Shown here piece by piece: positions 26,096 to 38,519 of a DNA stretch of 64,000 nt. The DNA comes from Panorpa germanica (Eukaryota > Arthropoda > Insecta > Mecoptera > Panorpidae), in the NCBI GenBank assembly GCA_963678705.1, contig OY783204.1, positions 27,104,759-27,168,758 of the forward strand, given 5' to 3'. Within the stretch, counting starts at the first letter, position 1, and each line of letters begins with the position of its first letter. The notes beneath the pieces are model-generated. The model was not told the DNA's origin. It worked only from the letters and a program-made list of their open reading frames with translations, and ran no database searches. Position numbers and translations under genes: made by a program.

Positions 26096-26639
26096 GGCGC
26101 TATAGGTAGTTGAGTATGCAAAATGTGAGGACCGACAACTATGGTCGGATTCTTATACCTGAGACTTCAAATAATAACAAAACACATCTTGCCACCAGCT
26201 GTGATGGTCCCTTCCCGCTCACTTCACATCCCCTCTCCTATACTAAGCAAATATCGGGTGTCTTGGCCTATGCTTCGATGGTTCTCATACAAAGAAACAT
26301 TTTCTAGGATGTCATTTAGCTGCTGAATCACTGGGTGAAAGGATATGCGATATTTTGCGAAGATTTTATTACTTTTATTTTATTTTTTTCATTTAACAAT
26401 CCATCCTCACTTTCACCATTAGAAAAAAGTATAAATTATTACTGAAATAATCATTAAAATGATTTTATAGATTGTACTCAATACATTTCCTTTACAAATA
26501 AGAGTAGAGGGGTAAAAAAAAAATGGACCAAATATTTGACCGGCAAGATCCGCATTAATAATTTTTGACCTTTTCTTAACTTAAATCCATTGGTGGAATT
26601 CGGTCCTCACATTTTGCATACTCACTTACCTCTAGCGCC
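26096..26639. mobile_element. 544-bp MITE with about 40-bp terminal inverted repeats
   Basis: The left end runs GGCGCTATAGGTAGTTGAG, then TATGCAAAATGTGAGGACC. The right end is its inverse with only about four changes. The inside is non-coding. I see no clear target-site duplication (GTGCA and CGGTC flanks). It is immediately followed by a copy of the dispersed repeat at 26660-26850. Confidence 0.8.
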
Positions 26640-26659
26640 CGGTCTAAATAATACTTTTT

Positions 26660-26850
26660 TAATAAGGGTATTTTTCTCCATTACAGCAATGCTTAAACAT
26701 ACGTAATTCAGACTTTTTCATTGTTTTGAAAATTACAAGAACTAGCGTCACTAAAACCACTGCAACTTGAAAACTAATGGTGGAAATGTCATGAAATTTT
26801 GATAAATATCACTTGAAGGTTGGTACTATCTAAAAATCATAACGATTTCT
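26660..26850 (+). repeat. dispersed GCAATGCTTTATC repeat, second copy
   Basis: A diverged copy from TTTTTCTCCATTACAGCAATG to GGTTGGTACTATCTAAAAATC. It reads ACGTAATTCAGAC where MITE copy 2 is inserted in the ABCA intron copy. Confidence 0.65.
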
Positions 26851-28045
26851 AAATAGTGTAATCAATATATGGTGTGAAACGCATCTTAAGTTTTTATTAT
26901 CTTGTACCTCTTGAATAACTATAAAATAAATAATAATGTCCTTTAGTGACAATAGGAATTTTTGACCGAATTTATAAGTCTCTATAAAAAACAAACATTA
27001 CAGCAATTAAATATTATTTACACATTATTAATACATAACTTTGGAAGATAGTAGTGCTACTATTTCTATCAAAAAAGAGACAGATTGCTCGACAGATATG
27101 CAAAACTTTTGACATTATTCAAAAATACTTTAACGACTTGTCTCATACTTTAACTACGATACTGATTTTCATAAAGTTTACCAAACTTTTTTTAGATTTA
27201 AAACTTTTTAAATATTCAATGAATAATAAGTTAGTTTATTACCTTGTTAAAAATTATTTTTTGTTATGAATTAAATTTCGGATTGTTTTACTACTAAATA
27301 TATATGATTAGGTAATATCAATAAATTTATATATCAAGCTTTTCAATCAAAATTCTAACATGTAAAATAAATTCAATTCAAATATACAAAATTTAATATC
27401 CGGCGCTTCCACTCTTCAAAAAAGCTCTTAAGCTTCAATAATATTAATCTTACGTTGACTAAATATAATTTACATTTTGAATTTCGCTATAAATGTACTA
27501 CGACAGACTACGACATATATGAATAATAAACTACAACATATATTACAAAAAGTTCAGCCAGTTTTTATTATAATTTAAAGCTTATATTTAGCTTTTATTG
27601 TTTATAAAGCTTTTAAAAATAACAAAAAATATATATAGCAAGCAACGAAAATGAACGGAATCTAATACTATAACAATTTATTTTATTTATGCTCGTGAAT
27701 CACTAAAGCTCTTTATAATGATAAAAAGCACAAACAGCAAATAGGGGATCTTCATTTGAAAGCTCATTAGCAACCGGAACAGCTGTTTGTCATTTGCTTC
27801 CAATTGTTGAAAGTATGAATAGGATTAAAAGATTCTGTTTTTGTTTAATTTCTTATACTTTTATTATATTCATTGTTGCAAATGATTACAAATTATTATT
27901 TTTATTATTAGAAACGTTGTCGCTTTACGCAAATGACTGCAAATTTTCATAATAGATATCATTCTGCTGATGTCCTTAATTGTACGGTAACACCTTAATT
28001 AATACTTGTAGAACTTATTAAAGGAAACATGAGATCAATATATGC

Positions 28046-28669
28046 AATGGGCTTGTGTCCTATGTCTTAATTTCTACAAAAGTGTACTATATATTGATAA
28101 AGTTGATTACTAGAACCTCAAATGTCCAATTATTTTTTAATAACTCCTTGTATGTTAAGAGATATTAACAATTAAAAAAGTCATTTTGTCTCTTTAATTA
28201 ATAAAGGGATTAAACGTTGTACACATTCCAAGTGCATGTGACATCACAATCCTTGTGTAAAGTTACCAACCGTACAGCTCATAAATCTCTGCTATATGTA
28301 TTTATATATCCAAATATCAAATATTATTTACAGCTATTTCAAGGAATGATAAAATTTCAATATTATGTCTGCCGTAACAAGGTTAAATAAAATAAAAACT
28401 TATTATTCTTTGATTTGACTTAATTATTTAACTACCAACAGCTACAAAACATACCACAGCACTCTACTCAACAAATAACTGCATTTCACATCATACAAAT
28501 ATGGCCGATCATTTCTAGCGCTAAAACTACAATTCAAATTTTTAATTGCTATATCTCCGTCAATATTTAGCTATTTAATAAAATAGACACACCAATACAC
28601 CTTTATTAACATCATTTTCAATCAACAATTGAAAAATCGACCACTAAAAAATGAGGACACAAGCCCATT
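28046..28669 (+). mobile_element. AATGGGC MITE copy 4
   Basis: A 624-bp copy with both terminal repeats intact. It has the internal variant ATCACAATCCTTGTGTAA shared with copies 7 and 8. Confidence 0.95.
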
Positions 28670-29776
28670 GTGATAAGTGAAATATCAGTTGCAACCACTT
28701 AATTTTAATTATTTGTAATGAAGAACTATTCTATACAAGAATATTATAGAATTGAATTTTTGTTAACTATTGTTTCGAATTTAACATGGGAGTGTCACAT
28801 GAACTCTATTAATATCATTGCAAGTATCACGCGATTGAAAATTGCATTTTAATGACTGTCTGCACGTTAGTTTGTTGCTTTCCATTATTTTCCATAAAGC
28901 AAGGGATTCATTTTACATTTGCAAGTTTATATTATATTATATTATAGGTGCAATATTTCAGTAAAGGTGCTTCCACATTGATCCACTTTCGAGGTAGCGC
29001 TACTTGCATCAGTAATTTAAATTATGATAGTGGTTGCCACAGAATTCCTGTAAGGCCTGTATGCGCCACAGTGGTTGAGTGAGAATGGTCCTTATCGGTG
29101 TAATGTAGTTTTAATGAGGCTTGTTTATTTTGCATTCTATTATTTATTTATTTTCTGATCGATGAGCAGTGTTTGTATAAATTAGTTTACATACGATGCA
29201 CGGTTTTATAATAATGTAAAATTTATGTAGTAATTGATTTCTTTTATATTTATTTTTTTACTTGTTTGTTACGAAGACAAAAGACACGTGGTCACATATA
29301 TCACATTTTATAATTGTCCCTTTAATAATGATAAATGCTTCCATTATAAAAACAACTTTTTATGTTGTTTTTTATCTTTCAAATTATGTACATACTTTCA
29401 CATCATTAAATTCAAAATACTTTATAGCTATATACTATACTACGAACATTATAATAGGTAGATATTTAAGATGACAGTTGCTTTTTTTACATTTCTGTAT
29501 AAAAAACACATCAAAAGATTCGCTAATGATGTTATAAATGATTTCAGATTTTTATCACCTCATTATGTGCTTTATACGTCAGTCAGACAGTCAGATCCTA
29601 CCCTTAGAAAAAGCAAAGGTTTATTATATTATGTCTAAAAAGCTACAGAGGGTTTGTAAGATACGAGTATACAAAAACGTGTTGTAGTAGAGAGGCAAAA
29701 CAACTTAATGCTGAAAATATATCGCAAACCGTTTCCTTTGTTGCCTAGGATCTAGAATTTTGACAAATGTTGTTAA

Positions 29777-30112
29777 GGAGGTATAGGACGTTAACGTAAA
29801 TGTTGAAAACGTTGTGAAATTTGGAGGGTCAATACAAATAGTAAAAATACATGCTGTCTCAAAATTTTAGAGATCTAGGGTTACTAGTTTTCTTTTTATA
29901 CATGATTAAAAATAGTCATTTTCCATACAAATCATAATTTTTAGCTCAATTTCACCACATAGTATAACTTTTAACTATGAAAAAATGGTGACACGGCTTT
30001 CAAAAAGTAGGTGTATATAAAAGAATCTTTTCTGTAACTATTGCAAAAAGAAAATTATCAAAAGGATACCTATATACGAAAATCTTTAAATAAACCTACG
30101 TCCTGTGCCTCC
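29777..30112. mobile_element. 336-bp MITE flanked by TTAA
   Basis: TTAA at 29773-29776 and 30113-30116 flank inverted ends GGAGGTATAGGACGT and ACGTCCTGTGCCTCC (two mismatches). A TTAA duplication is the hallmark of piggyBac-type insertion, although the GGAGG terminus is not the usual CCC form. No ORF. Confidence 0.6.
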
Positions 30113-30371
30113 TTAATTTAAGAGGCCCCACTATGAATCTTATATGTTTTCGGCAAGATTAATACTTATTTTAACTATAATTTATGATTTTAGTATTGTA
30201 ATTAATTTAAACAAATAGTAAAATGGTATTAAAGGTAAACACTTTCATAAAATCGCTCCTAACTTTCAAACAATTAGTTGTTGTTTTTTTAAAGGTATTG
30301 TTTATAAAGTTTGCAGAATTTATTTAGCTTTTATTTGTCCTTAAAATTATTAAATTTTGTTTAGCGGTTGC

Positions 30372-30886
30372 TAAGCCTCATTCCCATTCACTGTTTTGAT
30401 ATTTAATTTACTGTTTTTATTTAATATTGTAATCTAGATTTCAGGTTCTCGTTTAAGCATTCCTTTTCACATTTGTGTTTTAATTTAAGTTTTGTAAATT
30501 TAGTTGGTGCGTATGCATCGTTAGTAATATAAATTTTGACAGTTCGAAATTGTATGTGAAATAATTAAAATTGCTATTTTTAATAACAATTAGTTATAGA
30601 AATTATTTTCACTTCTATATTTTTCAAAAACTGACATTAAACTTCTTTTAAAAGTAAATCCTACTGCATTTTGACAGATTGTCACATTTTGGAGGTTATA
30701 ATATAACTTAGTTTTTCTTAATTTAATATTTTTAATTTAAAACACTGGACCTTGTAAGGTTCTGAAAAAACTAAGAAAACTTAAAAAATTAATTATTTTA
30801 AATTAAAAATGGTGCTGTGAATGACTACGCGCATTGCCATATGCTAAACAATTTAAATTAAAGTAGTGAGTGGGAATGATACTTTA
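30372..30886 (+). mobile_element. CCTCATTC MITE copy 1
   Basis: A 515-bp element begins TAAGCCTCATTCCCATTCAC and ends with the inverse GTGAGTGGGAATGATACTTTA. A second copy at 47940-48428 matches over its whole length, in the same orientation. It is AT-rich and non-coding. The flanking TAA/TTA suggests a Harbinger-like TWA target, but this is uncertain. Confidence 0.7.
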
Positions 30887-32153
30887 GATATCAAATTTAT
30901 AAAACGTTGATTTGCCTTCGCAATACATTTTTTGTTAAAATTCTAGAGAGTGTTCTTTCTTTGTATTTTATGTTGTATTATATGTTCATCTCTTTAAGAT
31001 GTCTATGTTTATATTTCTTATGTGCTTCACGCACAGTCTGAACTTGAACTTTCAATGTTGCAGACGTTTTCCATCTTGCATGCGAATAACTGAGTCTCAA
31101 GATAGAGGACTGCTACTAGTCTATTCAATTTTGATTGTATCCTGTGAGTTGCATTAATATTTCACAAGTTGTGCATACTCCATAGGTACTTTCTGAATCT
31201 AAAAAGTAAAAAACCAACAACATTTATTAACTACCATACCTATTTAAATTAATATCATATTTATATTACACACTTTCATTTCTTTTACTTTTATAATGTT
31301 TATATTTCTCTGTCACAATGTATATTACTGACGCTCAAAGCATGTACATTAAGTAATTGAAAATAAAACTCAACAATTTTGTGTTTCTTTAGACGGTAAA
31401 AATTATTGATCAACCATATACATAATCAATGAACCTTAGGTCACTAAAATTTTGACGCAGCATATATTTTTAATTATTTTTAACGATCCTCTATATTTTA
31501 TGATATTTTTGTCATTTACGTAAAGGTCTTATTCCTTCTTAAAACTAAAATTAAGTCAGTTAAAAATTAACCTTCGTTTTATTTAATTTTTTATCTTTGT
31601 AACATTGTGTTCAAAAAGTGAATTCAAAATATTAACTCCAAGCTGGCACCATGGGAAAACCGGGTGCCAAATACACGAAAATGTAGAAGGAAAACTTCTC
31701 CAAATGTATTATTCACATAAATTCTCTGAAACTTTGAAAATATGTTCGTAGGTAAAAAAAAAGTTTATAAAAGTAAATTACTAAACATTTTATTGTATTA
31801 ATATTTAACTTATTAAGTGATTCGAACTATCAAAGTCTTTGTATTCTTAACTTTATCAAAAGTTACTCTCTATTAGAGTGGAAATCTGTTTTTTAATACA
31901 AATAATAGAAAAGAAATTTCATTTTTATGTTAGTAAGTCAAAAGCAAACACAGAAGAAATAAATATTAAAGAAAAACATCAACTATAGAGAAAATAGAAG
32001 CAATATTTACAAAATGTTGTGGTAAAACACACGTTATATACTTTTCTCGTATGTGCACAGTAGATTGCATTGATTAAGGAATAGGAATATGTCTTTATTT
32101 TGATTTTTATGAGTTAAAATAGAGATTTCCGATGTATAAATGGTGCTACTATT

Positions 32154-32240
32154 GACAAATCCATATGATTTTTAGATAGTATCAGTCTTCAAACGACAAA
32201 ACAATGGAAAAATATGAATTTCGAGTGTTTGAACCTAACG
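32154..32240 (-). repeat. dispersed GCAATGCTTTATC repeat, shortened copy
   Basis: Read on the minus strand it has ACACTCGAAATTCATATTTT, CCATTGTTTTG and then ACTATCTAAAAATCAT, lacking the middle of the other copies. Confidence 0.45.
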
Positions 32241-33153
32241 AATACAATTTTAAATAGTGTTTTCCCATTATGCATAAGTAATTCTTCAATAAATTTCATT
32301 TCCCTCTTTTTTTTTCTTTAAAAAATTAAAAAGACTTTGTTAATAACACTTTTTTTCTTATTGTTTCAGGTATGTGAGAAATTACTATTTAACTTCAATC
32401 TTCAACTTGTGCAGAACTACATAAAGGTTTGATTTTTAAATTTTGTAATTTCCGTATTAACCCTACAAACATATTTTCGTATCGTAGTAATATCGGATAG
32501 CCTGATTACAATTTGAGTAAGATTTTTCTGTTCAGGAAAAGAAATTTCGTATATTAAAGCTTAAGTATATGGCGTGGATTAATGCAGTTTTGTTTTTGAA
32601 ACGAATATTCTTTTTTTCGTTGTTGTCAAGTGTCGAATCCTATACTAGGTCAAGTCTGAGAATGTCGTAATCGAATTTTATACGCTTCGGATCCAAATTG
32701 TTTGTAGGGTACATAGGTCTTTAATCAAATATTACACAAATTTTTTATGTAACTAGTATTTTTGTAAATCTTTCTAATATTTTTTCTAATTAAAACACTC
32801 GATAGGGTTATATACGGATGTAGATTCAAATTGTAAATGTCTACACTACATCTCTGTCAAATCTGAACTCTCAGAATCGCATACAACAATAATGACACAT
32901 TAAATAAAAGGTATTGCTTCATTTAAAACACCATCTATATACAAATGTTATGTATTTCTCATATTATACGGTCAATTTCACGTTATACTCAACTACTAAA
33001 CAATAATTGCTATGACAAATTCAATTAACATGTGAAACCACGACCACGCAGCATCAGAGCACAAATACACTAACACAACGTCACAATGCACGTCAACGGC
33101 TCATTATTAAACATTAAAAGCTAATCACGTGTTTTGCAAGTTTAATTCACGTT

Positions 33154-33225
33154 ATGCGGTCTGCATCCAACGAACAGTTGTTCCTAGCCGCCTTGTTGCT
33201 AGGAGCGACCGGATATTGTGTCCAT
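33154..33225 (+). CDS. candidate first coding exon with a signal peptide
   Basis: ATG at 33154 opens MRSASNEQLFLAALLLGATG, then YCVH, a typical secretory signal (hydrophobic LFLAALLLGATG). It is followed exactly in phase 0 by a strong donor CAT|GTAAGAAG at 33226. The exon is markedly richer in GC and CpG than its surroundings. An acceptor-like TTTTGCAAG ends at 33140, so this could be a second exon after a non-coding one. Without splicing the frame stays open for 53 codons to TGA at 33313-33315. No continuation exon was identified on the plus strand, so the protein is unknown. Confidence 0.4.
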
Positions 33226-33450
33226 GTAAGAAGTCTCTTAACAGAGAATAATGGAGTTTCCCATTTCCTGAAAATCCTGTTGAAAATGATAATAAATCAC
33301 TCTCTTACTAAATGAGTTTGTTCAAAAGATAAAGCTGTTGTTACAAAAATTAATTAATGTTTAATTACTGTCTAATATAAAACATTATTTATAATGACAT
33401 TATTTACAACGTTACATCAATATAGTATCACCAGTTTCTTCAGCTGAATT

Positions 33451-33796
33451 AAGGTGAAACGATACTTGGCCATTTTGATTCGCGAAATATAGATGGCGAT
33501 ATTATACAGCAGGTTAAATATTATCAAAAAAAACATGTTTTTTTTTAGGTTTAAATCGTTTTATGTAAGTAACTATAAACGCGAATCAAAATCTAAAACT
33601 GCAATAGCAATAGTTAGATGAATAACGTATCTACATTTTAAGCTTTCTTCCACTGACTTTTAATGAGTTGGAACCGCAAAAATAAGTTTTAAAAATGAAT
33701 ATATTTTCTAGTTAAATTCCAATTTTTATATGACTGGTAACACTTCTAAGGGTTTGTCATAAATAAAGGTTATAAAATTTATGATAAACCCTTAGA
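33451..33796 (+). repeat. GGTGAAACGATAC repeat copy 1, ending in a long hairpin
   Basis: This copy runs from AAGGTGAAACGATACTTGGCC to a foldback at 33744-33796, where arms of about 21 bases starting TTCTAAGGGTTTGTCATAAA pair with one mismatch around a 12-base loop. A second, inverted copy is at 49155-49480. Transposon class unknown. Confidence 0.65.
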
Positions 33797-34827
33797 AATG
33801 TTTTGTGACGTGGTGGGAGAAGGCGAGTGCTACTGACTCAATCGTACAAGACAGTAACTCGCTTAATATGTGATAACATTACTCCATTTATATTCTATCG
33901 TCTACATTAATTTATTATTCTCGCAAATAGACGAGTATACTAGCTATAAAGTAGTTATTTAACTAATGCAAAAGTTATGAAAATAATAATATACATAATG
34001 TACATATATATTAAATATTAACGCTACAATTCTAAACTTTCTCATGGTAACTACTTGTTATTTATGTAATCAGTGAATTTCTAGCGGCAAACTTTTAACA
34101 ACAGTAATATAAATATAACATGAGAAAATCATACAGAAAACTGTCAGAAAACTATTGCATCATATTCATCATTTCTAATATTAAAGTAAATTATTTTCTA
34201 TTAAAGAAATTCTTTTTTTAATTATATTTTATAAAGTTTATTAAATTAATTTTATCGAGGTAACAAATAAACGTAAAAGTAATGAAAATGTTTCTATTAG
34301 CAAAATATAATCTGGAAAATTAAATTATCTTTATAGCTAGAGTTTTATCTCCCAACTTACTTTATAACAGTTGTAGAAATGGTAGTAAACACCCCATTTC
34401 CACTCCTCTACCTCCGAATTCATCATAAGTTCAGAAAGATATTGAAGGAGAAACATTTATTGCATCACCGCCATTCCATGGTTGAATTTCACACTTCTTG
34501 AGCTTTAGCTTCTTCTTCAATCCTTTTAAGTTGGTGTGCTTGATATTTGGAACGACTTTTCTCTTAGATATCTCGTATTTCAATGTAGATAGCTACGTAT
34601 TTTCAGAGCTGTAAATATATTTTAGCTCAAAGAAGCTGTAAAATCAGTACTTGCCTAAGGCTAGGAAAGAAACGCGTTTGAATATAAAATGATATTTAAT
34701 ATTTATATTGTGCGATGCAGTTTCACATTTTGCTAGCTTGCCACAAGGTTAATTTTCATATAGAAAATGTCTTGCAGTTTAAGGTTCATATAGGGCAAAT
34801 GGGATTCACTGTATACTGGTGGCCGCT

Positions 34828-35837
34828 ATATAGGGTCTTTCAGTAAGAGCGATCATTTTAAATCAGGAATTAAATTAAGAGGAAATGAAATTGCGGATAA
34901 ATTGGCAAAGGAATCAATAAATTTGGAAATCAATGAAAGTGAAACTACCTTTATATGAAATTTTTAATATAATCAAATAATTAAACTTCAATTTAAGAAA
35001 CCAAGATTTCATTAACAAAAGTCTGTTAAACGGAAGAGATTATTATATGTTACATTCAGATTTAAGTAAGCAAAGATGGTTTAGAAATGAGTCACACAAA
35101 ATTATATCAACTATAAAACTCCAGCTCACCTGTACAAAATGACAGCAAAATGATGTCCTCAGCTTTTGTACTTAAGATTAAAATTAAAATATCACCACTT
35201 TTCACCGAAATATTATTTTTTTATTGATTTAAAATGACTTAAAATGAATGTTGAAAAACCCTGTTACTGTTAAAAATGTTGGTGTTAAATGTACGAATTA
35301 TTCGAAATTAGATTAATTAGTTCTGTCGTGTACAATTATTATGTACGTTTCAGGTTTTGTTAAAGAAATGTAATACATGCTTTCACAGAAGAACGTAATA
35401 ATCCTTAATTAAACTGTGGGCAACCCTATTATAACCCCAAAACCATTATCATTATATAATCAATTAGGCTGGTTGTATAAAATAATTTACACAATTTTTA
35501 GCAATGTTGTTTTAAACATAAAGGGTAGAATTTCAGCTATTGTCTTTACAAAGTGAAATTAGACGGGTAGTTAGAATGAATATGTTAATTTTTGGATTAA
35601 CCCTTTTAGACTAGAATTGGTGTTTAGTAGTAAACAAAGGAATCAACTTTGACTCATACTTTACAGAGGTTAGAAGAGCCTTCTAAATCTACGATACGAT
35701 TCATTCTTATATCCATATAAAGAAATTTGTGAGACAACACCTTTTTAATTGTATTGTAGACTTAGACATTATGAACCACTTCGGTTTGCATTTTTCTGTT
35801 GAATTAGTATACCACCTCTTGCTGAAAGACCCTATAT
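34828..35837. mobile_element. 1-kb TIR element (TATAGGGTCTTTCAG) enclosing LINE RNase H sequence
   Basis: The inverted ends are TATAGGGTCTTTCAGTAAGAG and CTTGCTGAAAGACCCTATA, each flanked by TA, as expected for a Tc1/mariner-type MITE. Inside, the left third encodes part of a LINE RNase H domain rather than a transposase. The right junction GACCCTATATAGGGTC is a perfect palindrome. Confidence 0.6.
34866..35125 (+). pseudogene. non-LTR retrotransposon fragment: RNase H domain and 3' neighbour
   Basis: Codons at 34866-34958 read GIKLRGNEIADKLAKESI. This is the GIxGNExADxLAKE motif of the RNase H domain in LINEs of the I/R1/Jockey type. It ends in TGA, and a second frame at 35026-35125 gives DYYMLHSDLSKQRWF, like the region after RNase H. 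At least one stop and one frame change break it. It lies inside the TIR element 34828-35837. Confidence 0.6.
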
Positions 35838-36471
35838 AGGGTCCAAAGAAATAACTGATAAAACTTCTAAATGAATGTAGATAATCGTTAGATTTGCTAA
35901 TTTTATATACCTACTATAGAGTCTGAACGTGCGTATACCTTTCGAAAGTGTACACCTCCGTAAAGTAACAGGTAAAGGTATACGATCCGGGTATAACCCC
36001 TGTTAACGACCTCCTACACCTTCAACATTCACATATTCAGTAGAAAACCGAGTCCCAGAGCACTCATTGGTTACGATTATCATAAATTCTAAGCTTTATA
36101 TAGAGAAGGTACAAAGCTAGAAATGTCTGTAAATTAAAGCAGACAAATATGGCTGCCACATTTTGTATTCCAGGTAAAATGTTACATATTTATCAGATCT
36201 TGTTGTAGTTAATGTAAGTGGCCTGGAAAGGGTAATATTTTGAGCTTTAAGCCAGCCTATCTTTAAAGCTACGTATCCACCAAAGAATTGTTATTGAATT
36301 TTCATCTTTCAAGCATCTTTCATCAATGTTGTGATCATATCTCTGAAACGGAGGTTCTATCTTGCCAATAGATTTATTTTACCTAAATGTACATGTAGAA
36401 TATTCTGCAGACGTTCAAATAAAACGCGTTGGATCTTAACATACTCTCTGATCTTCTCTTGTCGGTTTGCC

Positions 36472-37100
36472 AATGGGCTTGTGTCCTCATTTTTTAGTGG
36501 TCGATTTTTCAATTGTTGATTGAAATTGATGTTAATAAATGTATATTGACGTGCCTATTTTATTAAATATCTAAATATTGGCGGAGATATAGCAATTAAA
36601 AGTTTGAATTGTAGTTTTAGCGCTAGAAATGGTCGGCCATATTTGTATGACGTGGAATGCATTTTAACATCAGTTATTTGTTGAGTAGGTCAGTGCTCTG
36701 GTAATATTTTGTAGCTGTTGGTAGTCAAATAATCAAGTCAAGTCAGAGAATAATAAGTTTTTATTTTATTTAACCCTGCTAAGGCAGACATAATATTGGA
36801 ATTTGAGTGTTCCTTGAAATAGCTGTAAATAATATTTGATACTTTGATATATAAATACATATAGCAGAGATTTATGAGCTGTAAGGTTGACAGCGGTTAT
36901 GATGTCACATGCATTTGGAATGTGTACTACGTTGAATTCCTTTAATAATTAAAGACACAAAATGACTTTTTTAATTGTTAATATCTCTTAACATATAAGT
37001 AGTTATTAAATAATAATTGAACATTTGAGGTTCTAGTAATCAACTTTATCAATATATAATACACTTTTATAAAAATTAAGACATAGGATACAAGCCCATT
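36472..37100 (-). mobile_element. AATGGGC MITE copy 5
   Basis: A 629-bp reverse-oriented copy with both terminal repeats; the right one has a single change (ATAGGATACAAGCCCATT). It carries the internal CCGCTG-type variant also seen in copies 1, 2 and 6. Confidence 0.95.
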
Positions 37101-37757
37101 CAGGACGGACGGAATATCTGGTTGTATAACAAAGTTTCTGATTTTTGTCACGAAAAATAAGTATTTTCATTTCTAAGTGCTGTAAAAGAACTCGACAGGG
37201 TTACCTGCATAAACTTATCAACTAATAAAATCATTTTGGTTTTTTGATTTGAAATAATCCAGTGATGAGTTATGGGGAACACCGCAATGAATCTTTTTTT
37301 GTGACGTCTGCGGAGATTCGTTGTCAATGCCTCATTTCTTGAAATTTATTTTTGAAAATTTTACATAGTATTCTTCAAATGTTATTTTATGATGTAGTAA
37401 TTATAGAAATAATTATATATTAATTGTTTCGTCAAAAAGCATTATCGAAAATATGCTTTCCAGTCCAATTATCCAATTGTCAATGAATTCAGTGTCGTCT
37501 ACTATTTTCTTACGGCGCCCATGTTGTTCAACTAGATTTTGATTTTATTGGTTAAAAGCCAAGTATTATATCAATATATTATCTTCAATTTCCGTTGTTT
37601 AAATGTCAAATATTTTCTATGAAACTAATGCATTGAATAATAAATAGATTAACATTATAGTAGCAAGTAATAAAATTACAATATATAGTTTTCAGTTGTC
37701 CGTCAAATTGCTTCTGTTTTTAACATAGAGTGCTTCTACATCAATTTTATATATAAA

Positions 37758-38516
37758 CTAGCTTTTACCCCCGTCGCAAGCGACGTTTGTTTTTTGTGTG
37801 TGGCTTGAATTTCATGTCAAAATTTAATTCCATTTTTAAACTGAAATAATAAATAAATTCGTCCTATATTAATTTTACATATTATAACAATTAATTTTTC
37901 ATTCAAACTGACTAAGGAAATATATTATATTTTTTATATCAAAATAAAAAATATTTTCAATTCATGCGTTATTTGACCAACTATTTTTCAAAATTTGGGA
38001 TTTTTTTTTCGATTAGTAAATAAGTTACCACGGTTAGCCTATATACAAAATTTCAACTTTCTAGCACAATTTTTACACTCGGAAATTACTGCCCCCCGTG
38101 CCCCCAAATAAAATTTTGAATTTTTCTTTTATTAATAATACACTTAATTATTCTAGAATCTAGAATATGAACTTTCTCCAAAGTTTTCTACCGGGCCTCC
38201 GAATTTGTTCAACCCCCCCTTTTTCAATTTTTGAATTTCTAATTTTTGCGAAATGTCAGCATAAAATACCTTAATACACATGCAAAATTTCAACTTTCCA
38301 TCTTTTACGAATTAAAAGTAATACAGCAAAAAAGGCTTACTTTTTTCCAGTTTTTCCAAAATTACGGGTTTCCAGGAAATTCAGGGAAAAATCCGGGGAC
38401 GCCAAAAGTCTTAAAAAAAATTTCTCTACGAAACAGGCAATTTTCAAAAACATTGACGAAGCCGTTTTCGCGCTGCCATACAAAATTTACTACCAAACAT
38501 ATATAAGAATATAAGA
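37758..38516 (-). mobile_element. non-autonomous Helitron copy H3
   Basis: This is a 759-bp copy read on the minus strand. It begins TC (TCTTATATTCTTATAT) after A and ends with hairpin CGTCGCTTGCGACG, a short spacer and CTAG before T. Insertion between A and T with no duplication fits Helitrons. There is no long ORF. Confidence 0.8.
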
Positions 38517-38519
38517 TCC

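Larger units (their letters stand above)
26851..33138. other. no gene recognised apart from MITEs
   Basis: It contains MITE copy 4, the TTAA-flanked MITE and the CCTCATTC MITE. An ATG in a strong context at about 31651 (GCACCATGGG) opens only 11 codons. The rest is unremarkable AT-rich DNA. Confidence 0.45.
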
